This document shows, one piece after another, positions 1 to 9,502 of a stretch of DNA of 64,000 nucleotides (positions are counted from its first letter, which is position 1; every line of letters starts with the position of its first letter). The DNA comes from an uncultured Pseudoalteromonas sp. (GTDB lineage Bacteria; Pseudomonadota; Gammaproteobacteria; Enterobacterales; Alteromonadaceae): positions 96,345-160,344 of the forward strand of contig CANLRB010000010.1 of the NCBI GenBank assembly GCA_947493455.1, given 5' to 3'. The notes under the pieces are model-generated. The model searched no databases. It saw nothing but the letters and a program-made list of their open reading frames with translations, and had not been told where the DNA came from. Both the position numbers and the translations under genes were made by a program.

Positions 1-136
1 TCAAAACCGTATTATAAACCCAACTTCAAAGCAAAGATGACTTCCCTTCGATTTTGTTGTTTAAGTTTTTAGATTCCCTTGTAGCATTTGTTGTTAATGC
101 ACTTTCGCCCACATAGTTTTATGTGGGCTTTTTTAT
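1..136 (+). repeat. Intergenic repeat copy A (candidate small RNA, 5' end cut by window)
   Basis: This stretch matches positions 3840-3972 over its whole length, with scattered substitutions and a few short indels (clearly above 80% identity by eye). It holds a small hairpin, GCATT-TGTTGTT-AATGC, followed by a stronger hairpin at 107-128 and a T-run. The T-run lies on the + strand, so the terminator fits a + strand transcript and not the minus-strand creD gene that ends at 148. A duplicated, structured, non-coding element with its own terminator suggests a small RNA, but that is inference. The start lies outside the window. Confidence 0.5.
107..136 (+). terminator. Rho-independent terminator of repeat copy A
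   Basis: GCCCACAT pairs with ATGTGGGC around a short T-rich loop and is followed by TTTTTTAT on the + strand. On the minus strand the hairpin is not followed by a T-run, so it should not stop creD transcripts efficiently. Confidence 0.7.
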
Positions 137-147
137 TTTATAAACCA

Positions 148-1473
148 CTATTGTTCGGCACTTTTATCAAGCTTAGCGGCACCTTGTGTGTGCCCGTACC
201 AGTTCACATTTCGGGTTACGAGCATTACTAAACTCAATACCATAAAACACAGTAAACTGCCCATAAGCAACGCGTAGTCTTCAGCACTCAATAAACCGTA
301 TAGCAAGCCATATAGCACACTAATGCATATACCAAACAACAAGGCTGCGCGATTACTTTGCAGCACACCTGAGACATACGCACTTAATACTGCGATTGCC
401 GCAAGCGACGAGATTAAATAGGCAATATTAAAACCTAAATGCTCACTCATAGAGATCAGCAGTAAATAGAATATCGCCAATGCAATCCCCACAAACCCAT
501 ACTGTATTGGATGAATTGGTTTAGCGCGAAAGACCTCAAGCAAGAAAAACGCAGCAAAAATGAGCACAATAATCATATGTGCATAGTTAATTGCGCGGTG
601 ACTTTTTAAATACGAATTAACCGCGTCCACTAAATTAACACCCATGCTACGCTGATACAGCGCATTGCAATCGTTAACATAAAAACAATCGTCAAAGATC
701 TCCATCATGTTTGTTGCAAAATAGCTCACTTGCCAATCTGCCGAAAACCCCAACTCGGAGATATTCGATGACTCAGGTAAATAATCTCCGGTGAAGCTCG
801 GGTGTGGCCAGCTTGATTTCATCGTTAACCGTGATGCTTCGCCGACTGGCGAAAATGAAATATGCTGCATACCTTGCAGCGACAGGTTAATTTTGTAGTT
901 GATACGCTCGCGTTGAGTCAATGCGGCTGGGTCAAGCTCAACATGAATACCCTCACTAAAGCCATTAAAGCCACTTCCCGCATGCAAAGGGAGTTTTTGG
1001 CTATCCACTACAATATCAGTCGCAAGCCCGATACCTCTAATATCTTTAACAAGTAAAACTAAATTGAGTTTCGTTAACGTTTTGCCTTTAAACTGAGCGG
1101 CAATCGGAGCAAGATTAAAATCGCCCTCAAGGGCGTTAGTAGAGCGATACAATTGCGCTTTATAGATACCGCGATACTTCTCAAATGGGTCTAGGGTAGA
1201 ATTAATAGTCAGTTCATTTGGTAAGAAAGCAAACTTTTTTGTGACTAGTACGTCTTTTTCATTGTGTTCTTCTAACTGCTCGAATTCAGCATAAATAAAC
1301 GGCCCAATAACTTGTTGTTCACCGCTGCTGCTGCGGGCAATATCCGCCTGTACTGATTGTTCTAATTGCGCTCGTTCGTTTATCAGCCCTTCAATCATCC
1401 ACAAAGGGATAAGTAAAGCCAGCAAAAGCCCCGCTATAACCGCTAATTTTAATCCGATTTTTTGTTGTAACAT
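148..1473 (-). CDS. creD: CreD-like inner membrane protein
   Basis: CreD is an inner membrane protein controlled by the CreBC two-component system in enteric bacteria; its biochemical role is not settled, and it has been tied to envelope stability and beta-lactam response. The 441-residue product has an N-terminal membrane segment (about 8-28), a long extracytoplasmic domain (about 30-290), and roughly five C-terminal membrane segments (about 296-420), which is the CreD layout and close to the E. coli length (about 450). It is the third gene of creB-creC-creD, 72 bp after creC, with its own AAGGAG ribosome site. I saw no TTCAC direct-repeat 'cre tag' just upstream. Two near-identical GGAGT..TTATGTGG motifs lie at 1519-1533 and 1541-1553. 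Confidence 0.88.
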   Translation of the reverse strand: MLQQKIGLKLAVIAGLLLALLIPLWMIEGLINERAQLEQSVQADIARSSSGEQQVIGPFIYAEFEQLEEHNEKDVLVTKKFAFLPNELTINSTLDPFEKYRGIYKAQLYRSTNALEGDFNLAPIAAQFKGKTLTKLNLVLLVKDIRGIGLATDIVVDSQKLPLHAGSGFNGFSEGIHVELDPAALTQRERINYKINLSLQGMQHISFSPVGEASRLTMKSSWPHPSFTGDYLPESSNISELGFSADWQVSYFATNMMEIFDDCFYVNDCNALYQRSMGVNLVDAVNSYLKSHRAINYAHMIIVLIFAAFFLLEVFRAKPIHPIQYGFVGIALAIFYLLLISMSEHLGFNIAYLISSLAAIAVLSAYVSGVLQSNRAALLFGICISVLYGLLYGLLSAEDYALLMGSLLCFMVLSLVMLVTRNVNWYGHTQGAAKLDKSAEQ

Positions 1474-1545
1474 GTTGAACTCCTTAATACCTTTCGACTA
1501 AGTCTAATAACGATATTTGGAGTCCTTATGTGGTTATTATGGAGT

Positions 1546-3003
1546 TTATGTGGAGTCTGTTGATTCAGCATCGTTAAATGTAAGCGATACCATGACACCT
1601 TCATCAACATTTTTTATAGTTAACTCTGCGTTATGAAGGTGGGCTACTTGCTCAACAAAATTAAGCCCTAATCCGGTACTTTTCACCCCATTTTCACGAG
1701 GCAGAGAATAAAAACGTTGCGTCACTTTGGTTAACGCATAATCAGGAATATGTGGCCCCTCATTTTTAACCGACAAAATAATCTTGTCTTGTTGATTAAA
1801 CAGCTCAATCGAAATTTCAGCACCAACATTGACGAAATCTAATGCATTATCAATTAAGTTAAAAATAGCTTGTTGCAATAAAAATGTGTCGCCGTTAATG
1901 CACACCTCTGAGTCGCTATTAATATTAAGCTGCACCTTTTTTCGCGCTACTTTTGAAGACTGAGACTCAAGCACAAATTTAATTATTTGGTTCAAGTTAA
2001 CTTCCTGTTTATTATCAAGTTCAGGCTTTTTCTCTAGCTTAGTGAGCGCTAACATTCGTTCAATCAATTGCTGCATGCGTTCAGTTTGCTGCGCTATATT
2101 ATTAGCAAACAATTGCGTTTTTTCTTGCGACAATGGCTGTTGCAATATTTCGCTCGCGCCTTTGATGGCCGACAACGGACTTTTAAGTTCATGGGTTAAG
2201 GTTTCAACATATTGTTCAACGTACTGCTTACCATCTAGTTTTGAACGCATCATTGTCAGCGCATCGCGCAGTTTTGTATATTCATAAAAAACTCTAAAGG
2301 TTGGTTTTTTATGTTTTTCGCCACGACCGAGTTTATCTGCATATACAGCAAGTTTGGTTAACGCGGTATTGATGCGCCAAGTGATCGCAGCTCCCATAAC
2401 CAATGCCAACACAATCATAATAATTAACCAATTAACGATGCGTCGTTTTGTGTTATCGATAAATGGCTGCACTGAACGATTGGCTTTGGCAACAGTCACA
2501 CTGCCAATAATTTTATCACCACGTTTTATCGGTGCGGCAACGTGCATTACCGATGAAAGCGGATCATTTGGGTCAAGCGATGTTGAACGAGCGCCATAAC
2601 GACCGCGCAGTGTTAAATAGACATCATTCCATTTTGAAAAATCAGCACCAATATCCTGCTGCCATGAATCGGCAATCACGATGCCTTGATGATCGGTAAC
2701 ATAAATACGGTGATTCATTGACGACTTGCCAACACCCCAAATCGCCGCATTTGGCTTTCGTTTGCCATAACTACTCAGTATTTGTGCTAACTCACTGTCA
2801 GCAAATTGCCCTGCAGCCATTTCGTTACTAGCCATTTCGGCCAGCAAATTAGCCATATCAACCAAGGTTTCTTCTGTCGCCTGTCGAATATTCGGTTTAA
2901 TTTCTCTAATGACAGTGGTTGTGACGAGATAAGCAGTTAGCAGCACTAACACACAATATGGTAAAAATAAGCGCAGTCCTAAGGGAATTTTTGGCCATTT
3001 CAT
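1546..3003 (-). CDS. creC: Sensor histidine kinase CreC
   Basis: This is the membrane sensor kinase of the CreBC system, which phosphorylates CreB. In 485 residues it shows a first membrane segment (about 10-32), a periplasmic sensor domain (about 33-188), a second membrane segment (about 190-210), a HAMP-like linker, and a kinase core. The phospho-acceptor is His271 in the motif THELKSPLSA; the N box is NLIDNALDF and the G box is TGLGLNF. The N terminus (IKPNIRQATEETL) resembles the KPGVRRATEGTL stretch of E. coli CreC. It follows creB by 30 bp and precedes creD. Confidence 0.92.
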   Translation of the reverse strand: MKWPKIPLGLRLFLPYCVLVLLTAYLVTTTVIREIKPNIRQATEETLVDMANLLAEMASNEMAAGQFADSELAQILSSYGKRKPNAAIWGVGKSSMNHRIYVTDHQGIVIADSWQQDIGADFSKWNDVYLTLRGRYGARSTSLDPNDPLSSVMHVAAPIKRGDKIIGSVTVAKANRSVQPFIDNTKRRIVNWLIIMIVLALVMGAAITWRINTALTKLAVYADKLGRGEKHKKPTFRVFYEYTKLRDALTMMRSKLDGKQYVEQYVETLTHELKSPLSAIKGASEILQQPLSQEKTQLFANNIAQQTERMQQLIERMLALTKLEKKPELDNKQEVNLNQIIKFVLESQSSKVARKKVQLNINSDSEVCINGDTFLLQQAIFNLIDNALDFVNVGAEISIELFNQQDKIILSVKNEGPHIPDYALTKVTQRFYSLPRENGVKSTGLGLNFVEQVAHLHNAELTIKNVDEGVMVSLTFNDAESTDST

Positions 3004-3033
3004 TAAGGAACTCCAAGTGCTAGCTATTAATAA

Positions 3034-3696
3034 TTACATTTTAAAAAAGTAACCAAACCCGCGTTTGGTTTTAATGCAATCAAGCTGTGCTTGGTGCTTT
3101 AATTTATAACGAATACTTTTTATATGCGTATCAATATTACGCTCATAAGCATGGCTCAGTGGCATATCTCCCGCAGTCATTAGTTGCTCACGAGAGAACA
3201 CCTGTTCAGGATGTGCGATCAGCTTATTTAATAGTTTAAATTCAAGTGCTGTAAGACCAATATCGATGCCGTTATATTGATAATCAAAGTTTTTCGCAAC
3301 AAGTTGAGATGTTAGTTGCGCAGCAGTCGTTTGTACTGTTCTTAAGCGCAATTTTATACGAGCAACCATTTCGCGAGGGCTAAATGGCTTAGTTACATAA
3401 TCGTCAGCGCCGATTTCTAAGCCAACCACGCGGTCAATTTCGTCATTGCGGGCTGTCAAAAAGATAATCGGAACATGTGAAAACTCGCGAATCGATTTAC
3501 AAACATCAAAGCCATTTGCATCGGGCAGTCCTACATCAAGCACCACTAAATCAGCATGATTATGTTTTATAAAATCAAGCCCATCACCTGCCGTGCTAAA
3601 CCACTTTGCAGTGGCACTTTCAGCTTCTATTACATGAATTAACGTATCGGCGATGGCAGCTTCATCTTCGATTATAACTATGGTGTTGTTTATCAT
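3034..3696 (-). CDS. creB: Response regulator CreB (OmpR/PhoB family)
   Basis: This is the DNA-binding response regulator partner of CreC. The receiver domain has the acidic pair at residues 10-12 (EDE), phospho-acceptor Asp54 in VVLDVGLPD, and Lys103 in VTKPFSP; a winged-helix DNA-binding domain follows. The reading frame is open up to 3744, but I place the start at the ATG at 3694-3696, because that gives 220 residues and begins a few residues before the first beta strand, as in E. coli CreB. No strong ribosome site precedes either candidate. It is the first gene of creBCD and is divergent from the repeat element at 3840. Confidence 0.9.
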   Translation of the reverse strand: MINNTIVIIEDEAAIADTLIHVIEAESATAKWFSTAGDGLDFIKHNHADLVVLDVGLPDANGFDVCKSIREFSHVPIIFLTARNDEIDRVVGLEIGADDYVTKPFSPREMVARIKLRLRTVQTTAAQLTSQLVAKNFDYQYNGIDIGLTALEFKLLNKLIAHPEQVFSREQLMTAGDMPLSHAYERNIDTHIKSIRYKLKHQAQLDCIKTKRGFGYFFKM

Positions 3697-3839
3697 ATGG
3701 TTTATTGGTGAATTAAGCGCTGATAACACCATAGCATATCGCACTCAAGAATACCTATGTAGAAGGCAAACAAGCCCGAGCCAAGTAAATAAAAAAATAT
3801 AACCGAAATTAGTTTATTCAATTAATCTCACGTTAAGTT

Positions 3840-3972
3840 TCAAAGCCGTATTATGAACCCAACTTCAGAGCAAAGATGAATTCCCTTCGGTTTTGTTAGT
3901 TAGTTTTAGTTTCCCTTTTAGCATTTGTTGTTAATGCACTTTCGCCCGCATAGTTTATGTGGGCTTTTTTAT
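3840..3972 (+). repeat. Intergenic repeat copy B (candidate small RNA)
   Basis: This is the second copy of the element at 1-136, complete here. It lies between the creB start (minus) and the glmU end (minus), so no annotated gene reads into it on the + strand, yet it ends in a + strand intrinsic terminator. A TATTAT box sits at 3849-3854 without an obvious -35. The copies share the inner GCATT/AATGC hairpin and the terminator but no convincing open frame: they start ATG-ACT-TCC and ATG-AAT-TCC and stop after 11 and 7 codons. A duplicated small RNA or a dispersed non-coding repeat are both possible. Confidence 0.5.
3944..3972 (+). terminator. Rho-independent terminator of repeat copy B
   Basis: GCCCGCATA pairs with TATGTGGGC (one G-T pair) and is followed by TTTTTTAT on the + strand. 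Confidence 0.7.
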
Positions 3973-3978
3973 ACCCAT

Positions 3979-4005
3979 AAAAAAAGCTGCAACAGCAGCT
4001 TTTTT
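3979..4005. terminator. Bidirectional terminator downstream of glmU
   Basis: AGCTGC-AACA-GCAGCT is flanked by an A-run on the left and a T-run on the right, so it can act on both strands. It lies 6 bp beyond the glmU stop codon and should end that transcript. Confidence 0.85.
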
Positions 4006-4010
4006 CATTG

Positions 4011-5369
4011 TTACTTTTTAACCGGTCGCTTCCAACCATTTAAATTTCGCTGTTTGCCTCTAGCAACCGCTAATTGTTCTGCTTCAACCTTATTGGTAAT
4101 CACAGAGCCCGCTGCGACCGTGGCCATCGCACCAATTTCAACCGGTGCCACCAGCGACGAATTAGAACCAATAAACGCATTGTCACCGATAATGGTTTGT
4201 GACTTGTTCACACCGTCATAGTTGCAAGTAATGGTACCAGCACCAATATTTACTTTTTGACCCACTTGCGTATCACCTAAATATGTAAAGTGATTCGCTT
4301 TCGAACCTTCACCCAACACGGTCTTTTTCATTTCAACAAAATTGCCAACATGCGAATCTTGTTCCATTACCGCACCAGGGCGCAAGCGCGCAAAAGGGCC
4401 TAATGTACAATTTGCTTTCACTTGGGCATCTTCAACAATTGAATTTGCTTTGATCACCACGCCATCGCCAATGGTGCAATCTTTTAGTACACAGTTAGGA
4501 CCGATAACAACATCATCACCTAGGGTCACAGTTCCTTCAAATACAACGTTTACGTCAATTTGAACGTCTTGCCCTGTTGTCACTTTACCGCGCACATCGA
4601 TTCGAGCGGGATCAGCAAGGCTCGCACCGTTAATCATCAATTCTTCAGCTTGCCATGCTTGATAAGCACGCTCAAGTGTCGCCAGTTGAACACGGTTATT
4701 TGCGCCTTCAACTTCCATAATGTCACTCGGTTGTGCAGAAGTTATTTCAACGCCGTCTTGATGTGCCATGGCAACAATATCTGTTAGATAGTATTCACCT
4801 TGGGCATTATTGTTTGATAGACGCCCTAACCACTCTTTAAGTAGTTGACCATTTACCGCCATAATACCCGAGTTGATTTCAGTGATAGTGCGCTGGTGGT
4901 CATTGGCATCTTTTTCTTCAACGATACCGATGATGCGTCCTTCTTGACGCTCAATGCGGCCGTAACCTGACGGATCATCAAGATCCACAGTTAGAATTGC
5001 TAAGCCTTTTTTAGGCAAGGCATTAAGCAGGCGTTCGAGTGTCGACTTTTTAGTCAGAGGTACGTCACCGTATAGAATAAGTACTGTATCATTATCGTTA
5101 ATGTGGTCTTTTGCCTGTGCAACAGCATGCCCTGTGCCCAATTGCTCGGCTTGTAGAACCCAATTAACATCATTGTGTGCGAGCTGTTGTTTTAGCTCAT
5201 CAGCACCATGGCCATACACTAAGTTAGTTGACGTTGCGCCAAGCGATAAGGCGTTATCAATAACGTGTTGTACCATAGGCTTGTTTGCCACCGGGTGCAG
5301 TACTTTCGGTAGCTTAGAACGCATACGAGTACCTTTACCCGCAGCGAGGATCACGGTTGTGATAGACAT
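4011..5369 (-). CDS. glmU: Bifunctional GlmU: glucosamine-1-phosphate N-acetyltransferase / GlcNAc-1-P uridyltransferase
   Basis: GlmU makes UDP-N-acetylglucosamine from glucosamine-1-phosphate, acetyl-CoA and UTP in the cytoplasm, feeding peptidoglycan and LPS. The N-terminal uridyltransferase domain opens with [16 protein letters not shown] (residues 8-26). The C-terminal half is a left-handed beta helix of hexapeptide repeats, with the acetyltransferase stretch around [11 protein letters not shown] and [13 protein letters not shown]. The frame is open to 5408, but the ATG at 5367-5369 is preferred: it gives 452 residues (E. coli 456), has AAGGAAA about 10 bp upstream, and starts just before the nucleotide-binding strand. 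Confidence 0.97.
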   Translation of the reverse strand: MSITTVILAAGKGTRMRSKLPKVLHPVANKPMVQHVIDNALSLGATSTNLVYGHGADELKQQLAHNDVNWVLQAEQLGTGHAVAQAKDHINDNDTVLILYGDVPLTKKSTLERLLNALPKKGLAILTVDLDDPSGYGRIERQEGRIIGIVEEKDANDHQRTITEINSGIMAVNGQLLKEWLGRLSNNNAQGEYYLTDIVAMAHQDGVEITSAQPSDIMEVEGANNRVQLATLERAYQAWQAEELMINGASLADPARIDVRGKVTTGQDVQIDVNVVFEGTVTLGDDVVIGPNCVLKDCTIGDGVVIKANSIVEDAQVKANCTLGPFARLRPGAVMEQDSHVGNFVEMKKTVLGEGSKANHFTYLGDTQVGQKVNIGAGTITCNYDGVNKSQTIIGDNAFIGSNSSLVAPVEIGAMATVAAGSVITNKVEAEQLAVARGKQRNLNGWKRPVKK

Positions 5370-5545
5370 TAAAACAATTTCCTTTTTCCTTTGTTTTAAA
5401 TAAACCACTTGGTTTAAACAAATAGTTGAATTTTGATGTCCGTATTTTAACCGCTGTAAACTGAATAAGAAATGATTAAAGTCAGTTTATTTCAAAATAG
5501 TGAATAAAGTAGAGCGCACATATAGCGTGCGCTCACATAGGAAGG

Positions 5546-6886
5546 TTATAAGTGCTTAAGCCACTTTGTCACCGTTGTCGCAATGCGATCGTCAAAGTGT
5601 TTTTTAGGCTCTGTTATACGGTAATTACCCGATTGCCTTGCCGACATATATTGTTCAGCATTGTCGTAGCGCATAAAAATGTGTTCCGCGCCTTCAAGCT
5701 CAACCGCTTTCGCTTTACCACCTGCATCGTTAACGGTCGCAGCTATGTCATAAGCCCACTGTTTGTTTATCGCTTGAATATCCAGACTGCCATGGATCAT
5801 TAATACCGGTACCTTAGTTTGTTGCCACAACGATTTGAAACCATAGCTATTTAAATCGCGGAAAAATAAGTAGTCGCGGTGAAACACCTGTTGTCCTTGA
5901 ATTGGTGCCAGATCTGCTTGCATTACTTGCTTATAAGCTTTTGATTGCGAGATTTCACGCCATGACTTATCACTCACGAGCCAATCATCAAGAAATGGCT
6001 TCATGGTGCTGTAGTTTTCTTTCGCTTGTTTTTTACTTGTGCCAAATTGCTGACTTTGTACCTGATAAATATCTGTCATATAGTCGCGCCAAGATTTAAA
6101 TACGCCGCCGTAACCAACTATCGCCGCAACCGATTCTTTTTGCGCCACAACGGGTGCTGCTAGTACGCCAAGTGAATGGCCAAATATGGTTATGTTATTC
6201 TCGTTAACAAAATCATATTGTTTAAGCGCTTTAAGACCTGCAACAAATCCTGCTATTTCAGTCGTAAAATCCACTTCACCACAGTTGAGCTCACCTTGAC
6301 TGTCACCGACACCAAATTTTTCAATGCGATAAACCACATAACCAGATGCCACATATTGATCGAGCATTTGTTTCACTGACACATTCGGGATCATGCCGTA
6401 GTCAATTGAACTACACGTGTAACCTTGAATAAAGAAAATAGCAGGTGCTTTGCCTGTTAAGCCATGCGGTTTATAAACAATGCTGCGTAGCTGGTTATTG
6501 TCTACATTAACAACGTCATAAATAACGTCAGCTATGTCACTTTTTTCTTGTTGACGCCCTTTTAATAACCCCTTGAGCACCAGCTCCTTGTTATCACGCT
6601 TGACCGTTAAACTAATTGGCTTTGCCACCTGTTTGTTTTCAAGTAACGCAAGCAAATGTGAAAAACGCGTCAGCTTAACTGAATCAAGTGCAACAAGTTG
6701 GTCGCCAACTTTAACACCTAGTGCGCTGGCGGTACTATTGGCAACAACATTCGCCACGTTAATTTCGCTGCCTTGTGCTGATTCAGGTGCTATGCCTAAA
6801 AACCCGCGTTGCGCAAGCGAAGCAAGTGACGAGGTCGAAAAAATTAATACTATTAAGCTTAGTATCATTCCACTAAACCATTTCAT
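5546..6886 (-). CDS. Secreted alpha/beta hydrolase with N-terminal PDZ domain
   Basis: Residues 1-22 look like a signal peptide. A PDZ-like domain follows (about 28-108; GFLGIAPES and GVKVGDQLVALDS are typical). An alpha/beta hydrolase domain covers about 140-440. The likely nucleophile is Ser238 in GHSLG; acid and base are probably the Asp in HGSLDIQA and the His in GAEHIFM. It resembles dipeptidyl-peptidase or acyl-hydrolase type enzymes, but the substrate cannot be told. It is probably periplasmic. The start overlaps the end of the upstream DUF885-type gene by 4 bp, suggesting translational coupling and a joint task, perhaps peptide or ester turnover. Confidence 0.75.
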   Translation of the reverse strand: MKWFSGMILSLIVLIFSTSSLASLAQRGFLGIAPESAQGSEINVANVVANSTASALGVKVGDQLVALDSVKLTRFSHLLALLENKQVAKPISLTVKRDNKELVLKGLLKGRQQEKSDIADVIYDVVNVDNNQLRSIVYKPHGLTGKAPAIFFIQGYTCSSIDYGMIPNVSVKQMLDQYVASGYVVYRIEKFGVGDSQGELNCGEVDFTTEIAGFVAGLKALKQYDFVNENNITIFGHSLGVLAAPVVAQKESVAAIVGYGGVFKSWRDYMTDIYQVQSQQFGTSKKQAKENYSTMKPFLDDWLVSDKSWREISQSKAYKQVMQADLAPIQGQQVFHRDYLFFRDLNSYGFKSLWQQTKVPVLMIHGSLDIQAINKQWAYDIAATVNDAGGKAKAVELEGAEHIFMRYDNAEQYMSARQSGNYRITEPKKHFDDRIATTVTKWLKHL

Positions 6887-8097
6887 AATGGGCTCCTTTC
6901 GTTGAATATTATTTGGTTTTGCAACAGCATTTTGTGTGCTTGTGTAAGAGTTATTTGGTGTTGTTTGCGAAGGCGCTGCAACGTTTGTAACACGCGGTGT
7001 TTACCATAAACATAAGTAATAACCTGAACTGGCCAATTACGTATGCGATTAATCTCTCGTTTGACAATATGAGGCTCAGTGTGCGGCAATCGAGATTGCC
7101 AATAGGCAAAGGCTTGTTGATCACTCCACCCCTGCTGGTGGATGCCAATATCAATCAATACGCGCATCGCACGTAGAGCTTGCCATTGCCAAATATAGTT
7201 TGCTTCGCCCGGCTGGGTAATAGCGCTAAGTTGAGCTGCGGTTGATTCCACATAAGCCGCCCATCCTTCACTAAAAATAAGAGATGGCACTACCGGATCG
7301 CATTTATTTTGTAACGCGAGTTGAGATTGAAAATGATGCCCAGGGCTTGCTTCATGTAGATAGAGCCAAACGGCACTATTAAGGTCAAACGTTTGGTTAT
7401 TACTGTGGTAATAAAAACGTCCGAGCGCCGGATTGTAATAACCCGGTGCGGGAAAATCCCTTGCCATAGTCGATTGCGAGACCGTCACCGCATTAACTGC
7501 ATTCAATGACAAACCAAATTCGCGTTCTAATGTGCGTGATAATGTTTTTTCTATATCATTAAATCGCTTAACTATTGTCGTTGCATCTTGATAGTCTACG
7601 TAACGAGGGCTGACCTTTGAGTGACTGTTTAAATAAGTCAATGCACCGCTTAACTCTCGCTCGGCAATCACTTTTAACTGTTCCGTTGAAATCGACTCTT
7701 GCAACCACGCCTTGCGCCAAAATGCGTACCATTGCTGCCCTTCTTTTAAGTTAAAAAAGCCCGTTTGATAATTTGGCTTACCAAACTTTTCAACTAGTGC
7801 AAGTACCTCAAGTTGACGTTCTACCGCATTTTTTAGTTGCGTGATTTGCAGTTTTTCACAGTCGTTCAAATTCGTTTTATACGTTTTTACAGCATCTAAA
7901 AGCTGGCGAAGTGCGCGTTGTTTAACAACACGCTGTTTTGCATTCGGTAACGCCGCCACATACTCTTTAAAGTCGAGACGTATATGCGGCATATCTATCG
8001 TGTCTAATCGATTTGCCAACGCACTAATCGACGCAAAACTCGTACTCGAGAAAACAAAACAGGCAGTAAATAAGATAGCTCTCAGCATAACTAACAA
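6883..8097 (-). CDS. Secreted DUF885-family protein (putative metallopeptidase)
   Basis: The DUF885 family carries an HExxPGHH motif that resembles zinc metallopeptidases. It is seen here as HEASPGHH at residues 248-255, with a downstream SEGWAAYVE (about 276-284) that supplies the expected third ligand. Residues 1-23 look like a signal peptide. At 404 residues it is shorter than the usual ~550-600-residue members; the missing part seems to be in the N-terminal helical region. It overlaps the PDZ-hydrolase gene by 4 bp. Peptidase activity is inferred from the family and has not been shown. Confidence 0.75.
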   Translation of the reverse strand: MLVMLRAILFTACFVFSSTSFASISALANRLDTIDMPHIRLDFKEYVAALPNAKQRVVKQRALRQLLDAVKTYKTNLNDCEKLQITQLKNAVERQLEVLALVEKFGKPNYQTGFFNLKEGQQWYAFWRKAWLQESISTEQLKVIAERELSGALTYLNSHSKVSPRYVDYQDATTIVKRFNDIEKTLSRTLEREFGLSLNAVNAVTVSQSTMARDFPAPGYYNPALGRFYYHSNNQTFDLNSAVWLYLHEASPGHHFQSQLALQNKCDPVVPSLIFSEGWAAYVESTAAQLSAITQPGEANYIWQWQALRAMRVLIDIGIHQQGWSDQQAFAYWQSRLPHTEPHIVKREINRIRNWPVQVITYVYGKHRVLQTLQRLRKQHQITLTQAHKMLLQNQIIFNERSPL

Positions 8098-8265
8098 ATT
8101 ATTAAATTATTTGCTGTAAGGTTAAGATATTTTGCTGTAGCAGGTGTTAAAACGGGTCTAGTTTTACAGTTTAAATAAATTTACTTATTCAAATTTACAA
8201 TTTTTAAACTATAAAAACAGAAACTTAGCTTTGTTCGTACAAAAAAGAATAATTAACGTGTTTTA

Positions 8266-9456
8266 CTAACTTGCGAGCTTTAAACCTTTGCGATAAGCCG
8301 CTGGGGTGGTATTTGTAATACTTTTAAATGCATTGTTAAAGCTAACTCGATTACTAAAACCGGACTCTAGCCCAATGCGTTCAACTGACCAATTTAAGCT
8401 TAAATCAGCCAATAAATTTTTTGCATAATTGACACGGTTCAGATTGATAAGTTGATAAAAGTTCGTGGTCATATGTTGATTCAATACATATGAAACAAGG
8501 TGTGGCTTTAAATCAATCGCATTTGCGAGTTGGGTAAGTGTTAAGCCATCTTGTAAATATAGCTTTTTCTCGGCAAGTGCGACTTCGATCAGTTGTTGAA
8601 TTTGCTGCGCCGTTTGAATATCGAGTTCACTGTCATTTTTAGTAGGTTTGGCAACAAATAAACTATCGTCTTGGCTAAACATTAAATTGCTCTGCTGTAG
8701 TCCAGTGTAACCCATGGCTAATACGATAACCGCCATAAACAGCAGCCAAACTTGGGCTACACTGTGTAGCGCATCAATAATCGATAACTGTTGCAGTAAA
8801 AATAAACTAACCCAAAGCGCTTCGAGTGCAATCAGTGCTGCGCAAAGTTTTTTTAATTGCGTAACCGTATTTAGTGCTAAGTCAGATCGCGATTGCTGTG
8901 CAATAACTCCGAGTTTGCTAAGTTGCTGCCATGCGCCATACAGATACGCCCCTAAATGACACTTTAAAATAACCAATAAAACGATAATTTGTATAGGTAA
9001 AACAGCAGGTTCTGTAACCGCTTTGTACGCGGTAATTTGCGCTATTTTGACATCACCACTTTGCAACACCGCAGGCAGGTTAACACACCAAAGCAGTGCA
9101 ATAGGCATAAAATGAAGGACCATTTTCCACTTCGGCATCGGCTTATTATTAACGATCCCAAGTACGTAAAAATAAAATAACGGCCCGATAATCAGTGCTG
9201 CACCCGGCAGCAAGTCGTATAAATGCGGTAAAACTTTATAATAGTCGCCGTAGTAAATAGCCCCTTCAAATAACTTGTAACTCATCACTAGCAATAACGC
9301 GAGTAACATCGCTGGGCTGGATTCTTTGCGCCATAAAGCAGCCACCAGCAACACGCCGTTACTAAAAGCAAATAGGTAAATAAGGCTGAGCAAAGAATCG
9401 TTCATAAAGTGTAATTTTTGTAAATTTGAATCGAGTTTATCAAATAATATTGGCAA
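8266..9456 (-). CDS. AraC-type regulator with N-terminal membrane domain
   Basis: The first ~250 residues hold about seven hydrophobic segments with short loops. The C-terminal ~100 residues form an AraC/XylS DNA-binding domain: LTLTQLANAIDLKPHLVSYV is the first helix-turn-helix and GLESGFSNRVSFNNAFK the second. Such 7TM-AraC proteins are common in marine gammaproteobacteria and Bacteroidetes and are thought to sense a signal at the membrane. An internal Met18 is an alternative start. It is divergent from the secreted protein gene at 9503, 46 bp away, which is a plausible target. Confidence 0.82.
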   Translation of the reverse strand: MPILFDKLDSNLQKLHFMNDSLLSLIYLFAFSNGVLLVAALWRKESSPAMLLALLLVMSYKLFEGAIYYGDYYKVLPHLYDLLPGAALIIGPLFYFYVLGIVNNKPMPKWKMVLHFMPIALLWCVNLPAVLQSGDVKIAQITAYKAVTEPAVLPIQIIVLLVILKCHLGAYLYGAWQQLSKLGVIAQQSRSDLALNTVTQLKKLCAALIALEALWVSLFLLQQLSIIDALHSVAQVWLLFMAVIVLAMGYTGLQQSNLMFSQDDSLFVAKPTKNDSELDIQTAQQIQQLIEVALAEKKLYLQDGLTLTQLANAIDLKPHLVSYVLNQHMTTNFYQLINLNRVNYAKNLLADLSLNWSVERIGLESGFSNRVSFNNAFKSITNTTPAAYRKGLKLAS

Positions 9457-9502
9457 TTTGACATGCTTATTGGGTCAATAATGTAACAAAAAGAGACCAT
9501 CT

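Noticed and set aside
30-75. Short ATG frames in the repeat copies (start ATG-ACT-TCC or ATG-AAT-TCC)
   Set aside because: They stop after 11 and 7 codons, differ between copies and have no ribosome site; the conserved part is structural.
107-136. Terminator for creD
   Set aside because: The T-run is on the + strand only, so it does not fit the minus-strand creD transcript.
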